Position numbers and translations under genes: made by a program. The notes beneath the pieces were generated by a model that saw only the letters and a list, made by a program, of their open reading frames with translations, searched no databases and was not told where the DNA came from. Shown here one piece after another: positions 1-8,820 of a stretch of DNA of 64,000 nucleotides. The first letter of the stretch is position 1. Each line of letters begins with the position of its first letter. Source of the stretch: Hoeflea marina (lineage in GTDB: Bacteria; Pseudomonadota; Alphaproteobacteria; Rhizobiales; Rhizobiaceae); assembly GCF_003182275.1 (NCBI RefSeq), contig NZ_QGTR01000001.1:1220184-1284183 (forward strand), given 5' to 3'.

Positions 1-1
1 C

Positions 2-610
2 CAGGCCGGCCTCTATGGCGGCATGCGTCTGGGCGCCTTCAAGCTCAGTGGCGGCGCGTCCTACAGCTTCAACCAGCTTGACACCAGCCGCCGCGTCGTC
101 GTCGGCAACATCGACGAGCAGCTCACCGGCTCGACCGATGCCGGCGCCTTCCAGGCCTTCGGCGAACTGGGCTACGACATGCATGCCGGTGCGGCCACGC
201 TGACGCCGTTCGTCGGCGCCAGCCTGGTCTCGCTGTCGACCGATGGCTACACCGAAGAGGGCGGCACCACGGCGCTGACCATGTCGAAGTCCACCAACAC
301 GGTGACCTTCACGACCATCGGCGCACGCATCGCCTCGGCCTTCGCGCTGGGCGGCATCGATGCGCGGGTCTCGGGCATGGCCGGCTGGCGTCACGCCTTC
401 GGCGACACCACGCCTTACACCGCCAACTCGATCGGTGGCGCGGCCTTCACGGTAGAGGGCACGCCGCTGGCCGAGAATGTGGCGGTGGTCGGCGCCGGTC
501 TCGACTTCGACATGTCTGAGAACACCACGCTCGGCATCGCCTATGAAGGCCAGTTCGGCTCCGGCGTCACCGACACCGCCGGCTCCGCCCGCCTCACCGT
601 CCGCTTCTGA
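2..610 (+). CDS. Autotransporter beta-barrel domain (5' truncated by window edge)
   Basis: The reading frame is open from the first base and ends in a C-terminal ARLTVRF, the aromatic-terminated last strand typical of type V (autotransporter) barrels inserted in the outer membrane. The 202 visible residues align without any gap to the last 202 residues of the autotransporter ending at 24512, with about 29 differences by hand count. Alternating hydrophobic strands such as LTPFVGASLVSLSTDGYTE support a barrel. The passenger and start lie outside the window, so the exported function is unknown. It converges on the AraC-like gene, with a GC hairpin between them. The barrel identity is secure; whether the full gene also has passenger repeats is inference from its paralogue. 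Confidence 0.9.
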   Translation, partial: QAGLYGGMRLGAFKLSGGASYSFNQLDTSRRVVVGNIDEQLTGSTDAGAFQAFGELGYDMHAGAATLTPFVGASLVSLSTDGYTEEGGTTALTMSKSTNTVTFTTIGARIASAFALGGIDARVSGMAGWRHAFGDTTPYTANSIGGAAFTVEGTPLAENVAVVGAGLDFDMSENTTLGIAYEGQFGSGVTDTAGSARLTVRF

Positions 611-638
611 CCCGATCGCAGCTCTCGAAGACAGGATT

Positions 639-658
639 CCCCGGCAGCCAGGCCGGGG
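639..658. terminator. GC hairpin between convergent genes
   Basis: CCCCGGC (639-645) pairs perfectly with GCCGGGG (652-658) across a 6-nt loop. It lies between the stop codons of the autotransporter and the convergent AraC-like gene. No T-run follows on either strand, so it is a stem-type terminator candidate only. Confidence 0.45.
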
Positions 659-674
659 AGCCCCCCTCGCCCGA

Positions 675-1526
675 TCAGGCGAGCGCCATGTGGATCTCGG
701 TCAGCAGTTCCGGCGGGGCCGCATCGAGCGGCGTGTTGAGATAGAATTCCATCGGCGGCACTTTTGCCGGCGTTTCCCCGCTGCCGGGCAGCCAGGCGCC
801 GAAGAACCAGCCATAGGCCTTGCCCAGCTCCGCATAAGGCCCCTTGTGGGTCAGGATGGCATAGCGGCCCGCAGGCAGCTCGCCGGTCTCGAACCCCTCT
901 GACGCACTCTCGCCTTCGGCAAGCAGCAGCCCCGCGAGCGCCCGCAACTCTTCGGGCGGGGTGATATCTGGATCGTCGAAATACAAAGCCGCCATGCCCT
1001 TGCTTTTGGGCTGCAATTGCCGGGCGGCAAGCTCGGCGCCGAACCGGTCGAACGTGGCGCTGATCTCGATATAGGGGCCGATATGGACGAGGCCCCTGAC
1101 CGTGCCGGCCGGGCGGGTTTCGGTGCGGACGTCATACATGGCGGTGTGCTCCTGCCATTGGTCGTTGTCATAGCGCCGGTGACCGCCCTCGGCGCGATAG
1201 CGAAGCGGAGGCATACCATAATCGTCACGAAAGGCCTTGGAGAAGGCCCGCGCATTGGCATAGCCCGAGCGCTCGGCGATTTTGCCAACCGGCTCGGTGC
1301 CGGTGGCAAGTTCGAGCGCCGCGCGCTGCAGCCTTAGCCGCCTGACGGTCTGCCACACGGTCTCCCCGGTCAAACCGCGATAGACGCGGTGCCAGTGGAA
1401 GCGGGACAGGCAGGCAATGTCGGCGAGTTCGTCGAGATGGAGCGGCGTGTCGAGATGCGCGCCGATATAGGCCCGCACCCGGTTGAGCCTCTCACGATAA
1501 TCCGCTCTCGCCACCCTCTGCGCCAC
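675..1526 (-). CDS. AraC-family transcriptional regulator with GyrI-like effector domain
   Basis: DNA-binding regulator of about 283 residues. Residues 1-110 form two helix-turn-helix motifs of AraC type (HLDELADIACLSRFHWHRVY, then VGKIAERSGYANARAFSKAF). The C-terminal half (from about residue 130) reads as a GyrI-like/SOUL-type small-molecule binding domain of the SbmC/Rob class. That arrangement usually senses amphipathic compounds or toxins. I place the start at GTG 1526 because GGAGGG lies seven bases upstream; an open frame extends to a GTG at 1562. The gene is transcribed alone, convergent with the truncated autotransporter. The target regulon cannot be told from the window. Confidence 0.85.
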   Translation of the reverse strand: MAQRVARADYRERLNRVRAYIGAHLDTPLHLDELADIACLSRFHWHRVYRGLTGETVWQTVRRLRLQRAALELATGTEPVGKIAERSGYANARAFSKAFRDDYGMPPLRYRAEGGHRRYDNDQWQEHTAMYDVRTETRPAGTVRGLVHIGPYIEISATFDRFGAELAARQLQPKSKGMAALYFDDPDITPPEELRALAGLLLAEGESASEGFETGELPAGRYAILTHKGPYAELGKAYGWFFGAWLPGSGETPAKVPPMEFYLNTPLDAAPPELLTEIHMALA

Positions 1527-1636
1527 CTGATGTCCCTCCGTTGGTCGAGACCAAAACAGCACGGACGAAGGTCACAAATCTTGCTGACTTGGTCAGGGAC
1601 GTCCCTCAAAGAGCTCCTGTTGGCCCGCCAAACGCA

Positions 1637-1664
1637 AGACGCCCGGCCTGCTGGTCGGGCGTCT
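1637..1664 (-). terminator. Hairpin downstream of alaS
   Basis: AGACGCCCG (1637-1645) and CGGGCGTCT (1656-1664) form a 9-bp perfect stem just past the alaS stop. On the minus strand it is followed by a short T-containing stretch (GCGTTTGG). Placement and stem strength support an intrinsic terminator for alaS, although the U-tract is weak. Confidence 0.5.
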
Positions 1665-1689
1665 CACATGTTCGTACAGGGCACGCAGA

Positions 1690-4344
1690 TCAGCCGATGG
1701 CAGCTGCCACGGCTTCGATTGCTGCGTCTGCCTTGTCGCCGTCGGGACCGCCGGCCTGGGCCATGTCGGCGCGGCCGCCGCCACCCTTGCCGCCGAGCGC
1801 CTCGGATGCGGCACGAACCAGATCCACCGCGCTCAGCCGCGCCGTGAGATCGTCGGTGACTCCGATGGCAACCGATGCCTTGCCGTCCTCGCCCACGCCG
1901 ACAAAAGCCACCACGCCGGAGCCGACCGAGGCCTTGCCGGCATCGACCAGACCCTTGAGGTCCTTCGGCGCCACGCCGTGCACCACCTTGCCGAGATATT
2001 TGACGCCGCCGACATCGCGGCTCTCGTCGCCACCGGTCGCCGAGCCGCCGAGCGCAAGCTTCTTCTTGGCTTCGGCCAGTTCGCGCTCGAGCTTCTTCCG
2101 CTCATCCATCAGCGCCTCGACCCTGCCCGCCACATCCGCAGGCTGAACCTTGAGCATGGCGGCGAGTTCGCGCAGCCGCTCGTCCTGCTCGATCAGGTAG
2201 CGCCGCGCTGCCTCGCCGGTCAGCGCCTCGATGCGGCGGACCCCGGCGCTCACGCCGCTGTCGGAGAGAACCTTCACCAGCCCGATGTCGCCGGTGGCGC
2301 GCACATGGGTGCCGCCGCAGAGCTCGACAGAATAGGGCCGGTTGGCCTTGGCGCCGGAGATGCCGGTGCCCATCGACACCACACGCACCTCGTCGCCGTA
2401 TTTCTCGCCGAACAGCGCCATGGCCCCCTCGGCGATCGCGTCGTCCACCGCCATCAGTCGTGTGGTCACAGGGCTGTTCTGGCGGATGATCTCGTTGGCC
2501 ATCGTCTCGACCTCGGCCAGTTCCACGGCCGAGACAGGCTTTCCGTGCGAGATGTCGAAGCGCAACCGTTCGGGAGCCACCAGCGACCCCTTCTGCGCCA
2601 CATGGGTGCCGAGCACCTCGCGCAGCGCCTCGTGCAGCAGATGCGTCGCCGAATGATTGGCGCGGATTCGCGAGCGGCGGCCATGATCAACCTCGAGCAG
2701 CACCGGCTTGTCCTTGCTCACCGTGCCCTCCGTCACCCGGGCGCGGTGCACGAAGACTCCATCGCCGCGCTTCTGCGTGTCGGTCACCTCGAGCTTGAAG
2801 CCCTCACCGCTGATCGTGCCGCAATCGCCCATCTGGCCACCGGATTCGCCGTAGAACGGAGTCTGGTTGACCACAAGGTCGACGCTCTCGCCGGCACTCG
2901 CCGACGCGATCTCCTTGCCGTCACGCACCAGGGCGCCGATCACGCCCTCGGCCTGTTCGGTCTCGTAGCCGAGGAACTCTGTCGCGCCGATCCGGTCGCG
3001 CAGCTCGTACCAGATTGCCTCGGTGGCGGCGTCGCCGGATCCCGACCAATTGGCACGCGCCTCGGCCTTCTGCCGGTCCATCGCCGTGGCAAAGGCGTCG
3101 GTGTCGACGCTGATGCCGCGCGGACGCAACGCGTCCTGGGTCAGATCGAGCGGAAATCCGTAGGTGTCATAGAGCTTGAAGGCCACTTCGCCGTCGAGGC
3201 GACCGCCCTCGCCGATCTCGGCGGTCGCCTCGTCGAGCAGTCCGAGGCCACGCACCAGCGTCCTGCGGAAGCTGATCTCCTCGAGCTTCAGCGTCTCCGC
3301 GATCATCGATTCGGCGCGGACCAACTCCGGATAGGCGCGGCCCATCTCGGCCACCAGCACCGGCAACAGCCGGTACATGAGCGGCTCCTGGGCGCCCAGG
3401 AGATGCGCGTGCCGCATGGCGCGGCGCATGATCCGACGCAGCACGTAGCCGCGGCCGACGGTCGCCGGCAGCACGCCGTCGGCGATCAGGAAGGCGGACG
3501 AGCGCAGATGGTCGGCGATCACCCGGTGGCTTGCCCGGTTCTTGCCCTCGGCCGGCACGCCGGTCAACTCCACCGAAGCGGCGATCAGCCGCTGGAACAG
3601 GTCGATGTCGTAGTTGTCGTGCTTGCCCTGCAGCAGTGCTGCGACCCGTTCCAGACCCATGCCGGTGTCGATCGACGGCCGCGGCAGGTTGAGCCGCTCG
3701 CCGGCGCTGATCTGCTCGAACTGCATGAAGACGAGATTCCAGATCTCGATGAAGCGGTCGCCATCCTCGTCGGCCGATCCGGGAGGTCCGCCCCAGATGT
3801 GGTCGCCATGGTCGTAGAAGATCTCCGAGCACGGGCCGCACGGGCCGGTGTCGCCCATCGCCCAGAAATTGTCATTGGTGGCAATCCGGATGATGCGGTC
3901 CTCGGGCAGGCCGGCGATCTTGCGCCAGAGATCGAAGGCCTCGTCGTCGGTGTGGTAGACGGTCACCAGCAGCCGGTTCCTGTCGATGCCGAATTCGCGT
4001 GTGATCAGGTTCCAGGCAAGCTCGATCGCCCGGTCCTTGAAATAGTCGCCGAAGGAGAAGTTGCCCAGCATTTCGAAGAAGGTGTGGTGGCGCGCGGTGT
4101 AGCCGACATTGTCGAGGTCGTTGTGCTTGCCGCCGGCGCGGACGCATTTCTGCGAGGTCGCCGCTGTGGCGTAAGGCCGGTGCTCCAGACCCGTGAACAC
4201 GTTCTTGAACTGCACCATGCCGGCATTGGTGAACATCAGCGTCGGGTCGTTGCGCGGCACCAGCGGGCTCGAGGCCACCACTTCATGGCCGTTGGCCTTG
4301 AAATAGTCGAGAAATGAAGACCGGATCTCGTTTACGCCGCTCAT
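1690..4344 (-). CDS. alaS: Alanine--tRNA ligase
   Basis: Cytoplasmic class II aminoacyl-tRNA synthetase charging tRNA-Ala. The N-terminus has the class II motif region ([15 protein letters not shown], then [13 protein letters not shown]). The editing domain carries the zinc-binding HSATHLLH motif and CGGTHV, and the C-terminal C-Ala region is Gly-rich and ends in [11 protein letters not shown]. At 884 residues it has the normal family length, with all editing residues visible. The start is ATG 4344, preceded by GAGAAGGG at good spacing; an upstream in-frame TTG (4350) is less likely. It lies 291 bp downstream of recA in the same orientation, a neighbourhood I recall from rhizobia. A recA terminator hairpin between them suggests alaS has its own promoter. 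Confidence 0.98.
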   Translation of the reverse strand: MSGVNEIRSSFLDYFKANGHEVVASSPLVPRNDPTLMFTNAGMVQFKNVFTGLEHRPYATAATSQKCVRAGGKHNDLDNVGYTARHHTFFEMLGNFSFGDYFKDRAIELAWNLITREFGIDRNRLLVTVYHTDDEAFDLWRKIAGLPEDRIIRIATNDNFWAMGDTGPCGPCSEIFYDHGDHIWGGPPGSADEDGDRFIEIWNLVFMQFEQISAGERLNLPRPSIDTGMGLERVAALLQGKHDNYDIDLFQRLIAASVELTGVPAEGKNRASHRVIADHLRSSAFLIADGVLPATVGRGYVLRRIMRRAMRHAHLLGAQEPLMYRLLPVLVAEMGRAYPELVRAESMIAETLKLEEISFRRTLVRGLGLLDEATAEIGEGGRLDGEVAFKLYDTYGFPLDLTQDALRPRGISVDTDAFATAMDRQKAEARANWSGSGDAATEAIWYELRDRIGATEFLGYETEQAEGVIGALVRDGKEIASASAGESVDLVVNQTPFYGESGGQMGDCGTISGEGFKLEVTDTQKRGDGVFVHRARVTEGTVSKDKPVLLEVDHGRRSRIRANHSATHLLHEALREVLGTHVAQKGSLVAPERLRFDISHGKPVSAVELAEVETMANEIIRQNSPVTTRLMAVDDAIAEGAMALFGEKYGDEVRVVSMGTGISGAKANRPYSVELCGGTHVRATGDIGLVKVLSDSGVSAGVRRIEALTGEAARRYLIEQDERLRELAAMLKVQPADVAGRVEALMDERKKLERELAEAKKKLALGGSATGGDESRDVGGVKYLGKVVHGVAPKDLKGLVDAGKASVGSGVVAFVGVGEDGKASVAIGVTDDLTARLSAVDLVRAASEALGGKGGGGRADMAQAGGPDGDKADAAIEAVAAAIG

Positions 4345-4539
4345 ATGCAACCCTTCTCAGTGATGCCGGCGGCACGTCCGCGCCGCCGCAATGCCAGTCC
4401 CGTTCCCGGGGACCGCCGCTTTTATCGGGCGCAGGCGGCAGTGTCCAGACGGCGCCCCCTCGGACGTCGACGAAACCGGCGCTGAACCATCCTGCAGGGC
4501 CGCCGCCGGACCCGCCATGGACTCCCAGAAACGACAGCG

Positions 4540-4562
4540 GCCGCCTGATCCCATCAGGCGGC
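4540..4562 (-). terminator. recA terminator hairpin
   Basis: GCCGCCTGAT (4540-4549) and ATCAGGCGGC (4553-4562) form a perfect 10-bp stem with a 3-nt loop, about 75 bp past the recA stop. On the minus strand the downstream bases include GTCGTTTCTG, a weak U-tract. It separates recA from alaS. Confidence 0.55.
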
Positions 4563-4635
4563 CGGCATAAGGTTGCATTTGAAAGCCGGCGGCGCGCGTC
4601 CGGCGCCATCCGGCCGGCAGGGCGCTGCCTCCCGA

Positions 4636-5724
4636 TCACATGTCGGCGGCTTCCTGGTCATCCTCGCCGCCACTGCGGTCTTCATCAAGGAATTTCTCGG
4701 CGATCAGGCCGGCATTCTGCCTGAGCAGCAGTTCGATCTCGTCGGCGAGCGCCGGATTGTCGCGCAGGAACTGCTTCGAGTTCTCCCTGCCCTGCCCGAG
4801 CCGCTGGCTGTTGTAGGAGAACCAGGCGCCGGACTTCTCGACGATGCCGGCCTTGACGCCGAGATCGATCAGTTCGCCGGTCTTGGACACGCCCTCGCCA
4901 TACATGATGTCGAATTCGACCTGCTTGAAGGGCGGCGCCATCTTGTTCTTGACCACCTTGACGCGGGTCTGGTTGCCGACCACCTCGTCGCGCTCCTTGA
5001 CGGCGCCGATGCGGCGGATGTCGAGACGCACCGAGGCGTAGAATTTCAGGGCGTTGCCGCCTGTGGTGGTTTCGGGCGAACCGAACATCACGCCGATCTT
5101 CATGCGGATCTGGTTGATGAAGATGACCATGCAGTTGGACCGCGAGATCGAGGCGGTGAGCTTGCGCAGCGCCTGGCTCATCAGACGGGCCTGCAGGCCC
5201 GGCAGGCTGTCGCCCATCTCGCCCTCGATTTCCGCGCGCGGCACCAGCGCCGCCACCGAATCGATGACCAGCACGTCGATGGCGCCCGAGCGCACCAGCG
5301 TGTCGGTAATTTCCAGCGCCTGTTCGCCGGTGTCGGGCTGCGAGATCAGCAGATTTTCGAGATCAACGCCGAGCTTGCGGGCGTAGACCGGATCGAGTGC
5401 GTGCTCGGCGTCGATGAAGCCGCAGATGCCGCCCTTTTTCTGGGCCTCGGCAATGGTCTGCAGCGCCAGCGTCGTCTTGCCCGAGCTCTCGGGACCAAAG
5501 ATCTCGATCACGCGTCCGCGCGGCAGGCCGCCGATGCCAAGCGCGATGTCGAGCCCCAGCGAGCCGGTGGGAACGGTATCGATCTCGACCACGCCTTCGT
5601 TGGCGCCGAGCTTCATGATCGAGCCCTTGCCGAAGGCGCGCTCGATCTGCGAGAGGGCCGCGTCGAGCGCCTTGCTTTTATCCACCGATTTTTCCTCTAC
5701 CAACCGCAAAGAGTTCTGTGCCAT
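4636..5724 (-). CDS. recA: Recombinase RecA
   Basis: RecA filament protein: ATP-dependent strand exchange, and co-protease activity that triggers LexA self-cleavage. The 362 residues include Walker A (GPESSGKT), the [15 protein letters not shown] and [17 protein letters not shown] segments, the DNA-binding loop L2 region ([20 protein letters not shown]), and an acidic C-terminal tail. I chose [20 protein letters not shown] as the start because it matches the usual rhizobial N-terminus and follows AAAGGTGG; the open frame runs 31 codons further upstream. The promoter overlaps a LexA-type direct repeat (see separate entry), so SOS induction is expected. Nothing unusual was seen in the protein. 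Confidence 0.99.
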   Translation of the reverse strand: MAQNSLRLVEEKSVDKSKALDAALSQIERAFGKGSIMKLGANEGVVEIDTVPTGSLGLDIALGIGGLPRGRVIEIFGPESSGKTTLALQTIAEAQKKGGICGFIDAEHALDPVYARKLGVDLENLLISQPDTGEQALEITDTLVRSGAIDVLVIDSVAALVPRAEIEGEMGDSLPGLQARLMSQALRKLTASISRSNCMVIFINQIRMKIGVMFGSPETTTGGNALKFYASVRLDIRRIGAVKERDEVVGNQTRVKVVKNKMAPPFKQVEFDIMYGEGVSKTGELIDLGVKAGIVEKSGAWFSYNSQRLGQGRENSKQFLRDNPALADEIELLLRQNAGLIAEKFLDEDRSGGEDDQEAADM

Positions 5725-5780
5725 TTCGTCCACCTTTAGGTTATCGTGCCGCCACAGGCAATGTATGCCTTCATGTCTAT

Positions 5781-5809
5781 TTTGTACCGCATTTGTTCCC
5801 TGTTGGCAA
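5781..5809 (-). promoter_or_regulatory. recA promoter overlapped by a LexA (SOS) box
   Basis: On the minus strand TTGCCA (-35; plus 5804-5809) is separated by exactly 17 bases from TACAAA (-10; plus 5781-5786). Within this lies the plus-strand direct repeat GTAC-N7-GTTC (5784-5798), one base off the alphaproteobacterial LexA operator GTTC-N7-GTTC. The operator covers the spacer and -10, the expected position for repression. The promoter lies about 60 bp upstream of the recA ATG. The boxes are seen directly; LexA binding is inferred from known alphaproteobacterial SOS boxes. Confidence 0.7.
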
Positions 5810-5972
5810 GACCCCATTAACCCTATGAAACAAGATGAATAATCGGCCCATGTTCTTTTTTTGTTTTAGCTGTGCGGATCGGCCGCTTCGCCGGCCCTCG
5901 CTGAAGGCTGCAGCCTGCCTCGGCGCAGCTGCCGATTCGGTTTTTGCGCCGTCGCGGCCGGGCCTCGGCTAG

Positions 5973-6905
5973 ATGGCGCGGATCCTCGCCGTCGGCGGCG
6001 CCCACATCGATCGCAAGGGCTGGCTCAGGGCGCCGCATGTCCCCGGCGCCTCCAATCCGGGCCGCTGGGAGATCGAAGCCGGCGGCGGTGCCTTCAATGC
6101 GGCGCGCAATCTTTCCCGCCTCGGCCACCGCGTCACGCTGGTCTCGCCGCGCGGCGGCGACGACAACGGCGACCTGGTGGCCCGCGCCGCCGAGGCGGCC
6201 GGCGTCGAGGACTGCCCGATCACCTTTCTCGACCGGGCGACGCCCAGCTATTCGGCCATTCTCGAACCCGACGGCAATCTGGTGACCGCGCTCGCCGACA
6301 TGGCGCTCTACGACATGATGCCGGCGCGCCGGCTCATCAGCAGCCGGTTCCGGGCGCGGCTGGCGGCGACCGATTTCATCATCTGCGATGCCAACCTGCC
6401 CGCCGACACCATCGCGGCGCTGGCGCAGGGAGCGGCCGCCCGCCGCATCCCGATCGCCGCCATCGCCATCTCGCCGGCCAAGGTGGTGCGCCTCATCCCC
6501 GCGCTCGCCTGTCTTGATCTGGTCTGCATGAACAGCGCCGAGGCCGCCGCACTCGCCGGCGCCGCCGCGTCGCCGGCCGACTGGCCCGCCCTGCTCGGCG
6601 GGCGCGGCCTGCGCGGAGGACTTGTCAGTTCGGGTGAAGGCCCGGCGCTTGCCTTTGCGGCCCGTCGCGGCGAGGTCGTGCTTGCCCCGCCGCCGCTCGT
6701 CGATCTGGCCGATGTCACCGGCGCGGGCGATGCGCTCGCCGCCGGCTTCGTCGACGGCCTCGTCGCCGGCCTGGAATTGACCGATTGCCTCGCCCGTGGC
6801 ATTGCCTGCGCGCAATTGACGGCCCGGATCCGCGGCGCCGTGCGGGCCGATCTCTCGCCCGGCCTGGTGACCGCGGCGCTGGCCGATTGTCCGATCCATA
6901 TCTGA
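5973..6905 (+). CDS. psuK: PfkB-family sugar kinase, probable pseudouridine kinase
   Basis: Ribokinase/PfkB fold kinase of 310 residues. It shows the N-terminal glycine-rich substrate region (GGGAFNAARNLSRLGHRVTLV) and the C-terminal signature VTGAGDALAAGF, which holds the anion hole and catalytic Asp. The sequence alone gives only the family. The assignment to pseudouridine kinase comes from the next gene, 24 bp downstream: pseudouridine-5'-phosphate glycosidase, whose substrate this kinase would make. Together they would convert pseudouridine to uracil and ribose 5-phosphate in the cytoplasm. No pseudouridine transporter gene is adjacent. The start ATG follows CTCGGCTAG, a poor ribosome binding site. 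Confidence 0.8.
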   Translation: MARILAVGGAHIDRKGWLRAPHVPGASNPGRWEIEAGGGAFNAARNLSRLGHRVTLVSPRGGDDNGDLVARAAEAAGVEDCPITFLDRATPSYSAILEPDGNLVTALADMALYDMMPARRLISSRFRARLAATDFIICDANLPADTIAALAQGAAARRIPIAAIAISPAKVVRLIPALACLDLVCMNSAEAAALAGAAASPADWPALLGGRGLRGGLVSSGEGPALAFAARRGEVVLAPPPLVDLADVTGAGDALAAGFVDGLVAGLELTDCLARGIACAQLTARIRGAVRADLSPGLVTAALADCPIHI

Positions 6906-6929
6906 GACCGATGAAGGAGAGCGACCGCC

Positions 6930-7850
6930 ATGGGCCTGACCGAATTCACCTGGGACACGACGCCGGAAGTGGCCGGCGCGCTGGCTGAAGGCCGCCCGGT
7001 GGTGGCGCTCGAATCGACGATCATCACCCATGGCATGCCCTGGCCGGGCAATCGCGCCATGGCGCTCGACGTCGAGGCCGCCATCCGCACCGGCGGCGCG
7101 GTGCCGGCGACCATCGCGGTCATCGAGGGTAGGCTCAAGATCGGCCTCGACGAGGCGGAGATCAGCCAGCTGGCGCAGGCCTCCGGAGTGATGAAGCTCT
7201 CACGGGCCGATTTCGCCTTCGCGCTCAGCCGGCGCCGCACCGGTGCGACCACGGTCGCCGCCACCATGATGGCGGCCCATCTTGCCGGAATCCGTGTCTT
7301 TGCCACCGGCGGCATCGGCGGCGTGCACCGTGGGGCAGAACAGAGCTTCGATGTCTCGGCCGATCTCGACGAGCTCGCCCGCACCCCGGTGATCGTCGTT
7401 TCCGCCGGCGCCAAGGCGATCCTCGACATTCCGAAAACCTTGGAAGTGCTCGAGACCCGCGGCGTGCCGGTGGTGGCCTACGGCCAGGACGAGATGCCCG
7501 CCTTCTGGTCGCGCTCCTCCGGCCTGCCCGCCCCGCTCCGGCTCGACACCGCCGACGCCATAGCCGAATTCGAGACCACCCGCCGGGCGCTCGGCGGCCA
7601 TGGCGGCATGCTGATCGCCAATCCGGTGCCGGTAGCCGATGAAATCGCGGCCGGCATAATGGGGCGCCATATCTCCGCAGCATTGGACAGGGCCAAGGCC
7701 GATGGCATCTCCGGCAAGGCGGTCACGCCCTATCTGCTGTCGACGATTTTCGACCTCACCGATGGCGCCAGCCTGAAGACCAACATCGCGCTGGTGCAAA
7801 ACAATGCCCGGCTGGCCGCCGCAATCGCCGTCGCCCTGGCGACGGTCTGA
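6930..7850 (+). CDS. psuG: Pseudouridine-5'-phosphate glycosidase
   Basis: PsuG (YeiN/IndA family) cleaves the C-C glycosidic bond of pseudouridine 5'-phosphate to uracil and ribose 5-phosphate. The 306-residue protein has the conserved ALESTIITHGMPWP block with the catalytic Glu, GATTVAATMMAAHLAGI, FATGGIGGVHRGAEQSFD, the SAGAKAILDIPKTLE block with the conserved Lys, and the terminal NPVPVADEI and GKAVTPYLL blocks. It is full length. The start has a strong AAGGAGA site and lies 24 bp after psuK, so the two form an operon. A 13-bp hairpin 80 bp downstream ends the unit. Confidence 0.95.
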   Translation: MGLTEFTWDTTPEVAGALAEGRPVVALESTIITHGMPWPGNRAMALDVEAAIRTGGAVPATIAVIEGRLKIGLDEAEISQLAQASGVMKLSRADFAFALSRRRTGATTVAATMMAAHLAGIRVFATGGIGGVHRGAEQSFDVSADLDELARTPVIVVSAGAKAILDIPKTLEVLETRGVPVVAYGQDEMPAFWSRSSGLPAPLRLDTADAIAEFETTRRALGGHGGMLIANPVPVADEIAAGIMGRHISAALDRAKADGISGKAVTPYLLSTIFDLTDGASLKTNIALVQNNARLAAAIAVALATV

Positions 7851-7931
7851 TCGGCCGCCATACAAAGGTTGGCCCCGGCAATCCCGCCCATTCCGCGATC
7901 GCATTCTCAGCTTGCAGCAGGGCGACAATGA

Positions 7932-7961
7932 AAAGCCCGGGAGTGCGGACTCCCGGGCTTT
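7932..7961. terminator. Bidirectional intrinsic terminator
   Basis: AAAGCCCGGGAGT (7932-7944) and ACTCCCGGGCTTT (7949-7961) form a 13-bp perfect stem with a GCGG loop. The A/T ends provide a U-tract on both strands. It lies between convergent psuG and the OmpA-like lipoprotein gene. Confidence 0.85.
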
Positions 7962-7970
7962 CGGCTCTTG

Positions 7971-8072
7971 ATGCATGTCGCCCGAAGGCTTGCAGCGGTT
8001 TCGGGATCACGACATGCATGATTACAAAGTGCTAAAGCACATCGCGTGAATCTGGATTCCCGCGATGTGCTT
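7971..8072. repeat. Intergenic palindromic mosaic element, copy 1 (complete)
   Basis: The element has two parts. The first is ATGCATGTCG (7971-7980) against CGACATGCAT (8010-8019), with an inner CCCGAA/TTCGGG stem and a TGCAGCGG core. The second is AAGCACATCGCG (8035-8046) against CGCGATGTGCTT (8061-8072). The 29-nt spacing between GTCG and CGAC recurs exactly in copies near 17713 and 51258. The architecture resembles the rhizobial RIME class of intergenic elements; that naming is from memory, while the palindromes are read directly. Confidence 0.75.
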
Positions 8073-8092
8073 CAGCGGATGCGGCGCGGCGG

Positions 8093-8740
8093 TCAGCTCA
8101 GCGGTGCGATCTGGATTTCGACGCGACGGTTGGCGGCACGGCCTGCTTCCGACGAGTTGTCGGCCACCGGGCGGCTCTCGCCATAGCCCTGAACATAGAA
8201 GCGCTGCGGGTTGTTGCCCTGCGAGATCAGGTAGCTCGCCACGGACTGGGCCCGCTGCTGCGAAAGCTGCTGGTTGTAGCTGTCCGAACCGGTGGAATCT
8301 GTGTGGCCGGCAACGTCGACCAGCGAGCGCTCGAACTTCTTGAGCACCAGCGCCACCGAATTGAGCGTGTTGTAGAACTGCGGCTTGAGCGCGGACTGGT
8401 CGCTGTCGAACGTGATGTTGGACGGCATGTTGAGCACGATGTTGTTGCCGACGCGGGTCACGGAGACACCGGTGCCCTGCAGCTGGGCGCGCAGTTCGTT
8501 TTCCTGCTGGTCCATGTAGCCGCCGATGGCGCCGCCGGCGAGCGCGCCGACACCCGCGCCGATCAGCGCGTTGCGGCGGTCATTGCCGCCCGCCAGCATG
8601 CCGAGGCCGGCACCAGCGACAGCACCCAGAGCGGCGCCGCCGGCCAGGTTGGAGACCTTCGACTGGCCGGTATAGGGATCCGTCGTGCAGGCCGACAGGA
8701 AGGCTGCGGCGACAACCGCGGTGACAATTTGCATCTTCAT
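8093..8740 (-). CDS. OmpA-family lipoprotein with glycine-zipper domain
   Basis: Probable outer-membrane lipoprotein of 215 residues that anchors the envelope to peptidoglycan. The signal peptide ends in the lipobox LSAC, making Cys18 the lipidated residue. Residues 30-80 are a glycine-zipper stretch (GGAALGAVAGAGLGMLAGG, GAGVGALAGGAIGGY). Residues 105-215 are an OmpA/YiaD-type peptidoglycan-binding domain with ITFDSDQSALKP, VAGHTDSTGSDSYNQQLSQQ and GRAANRRVEIQI. All the diaminopimelate-contact motifs are present. The start has AGGGG upstream. It sits 80 bp past the cckA stop in the same direction, and whether the two are co-transcribed is unclear. Confidence 0.92.
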   Translation of the reverse strand: MKMQIVTAVVAAAFLSACTTDPYTGQSKVSNLAGGAALGAVAGAGLGMLAGGNDRRNALIGAGVGALAGGAIGGYMDQQENELRAQLQGTGVSVTRVGNNIVLNMPSNITFDSDQSALKPQFYNTLNSVALVLKKFERSLVDVAGHTDSTGSDSYNQQLSQQRAQSVASYLISQGNNPQRFYVQGYGESRPVADNSSEAGRAANRRVEIQIAPLS

Positions 8741-8820
8741 ATGAGTAGCCCCTGAGAATGGAAGTTTGGCGACTATACGCCCAAATGCGGCAGTATGATG
8801 AATGAACAGGCGGCGAAAAT

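Noticed and set aside
1978..4317. Long plus-strand open frame of 779 codons opposite alaS
   Set aside because: Shadow of the high-GC alaS gene; no domain, biased toward His/Arg/Gln as expected of antisense frames.
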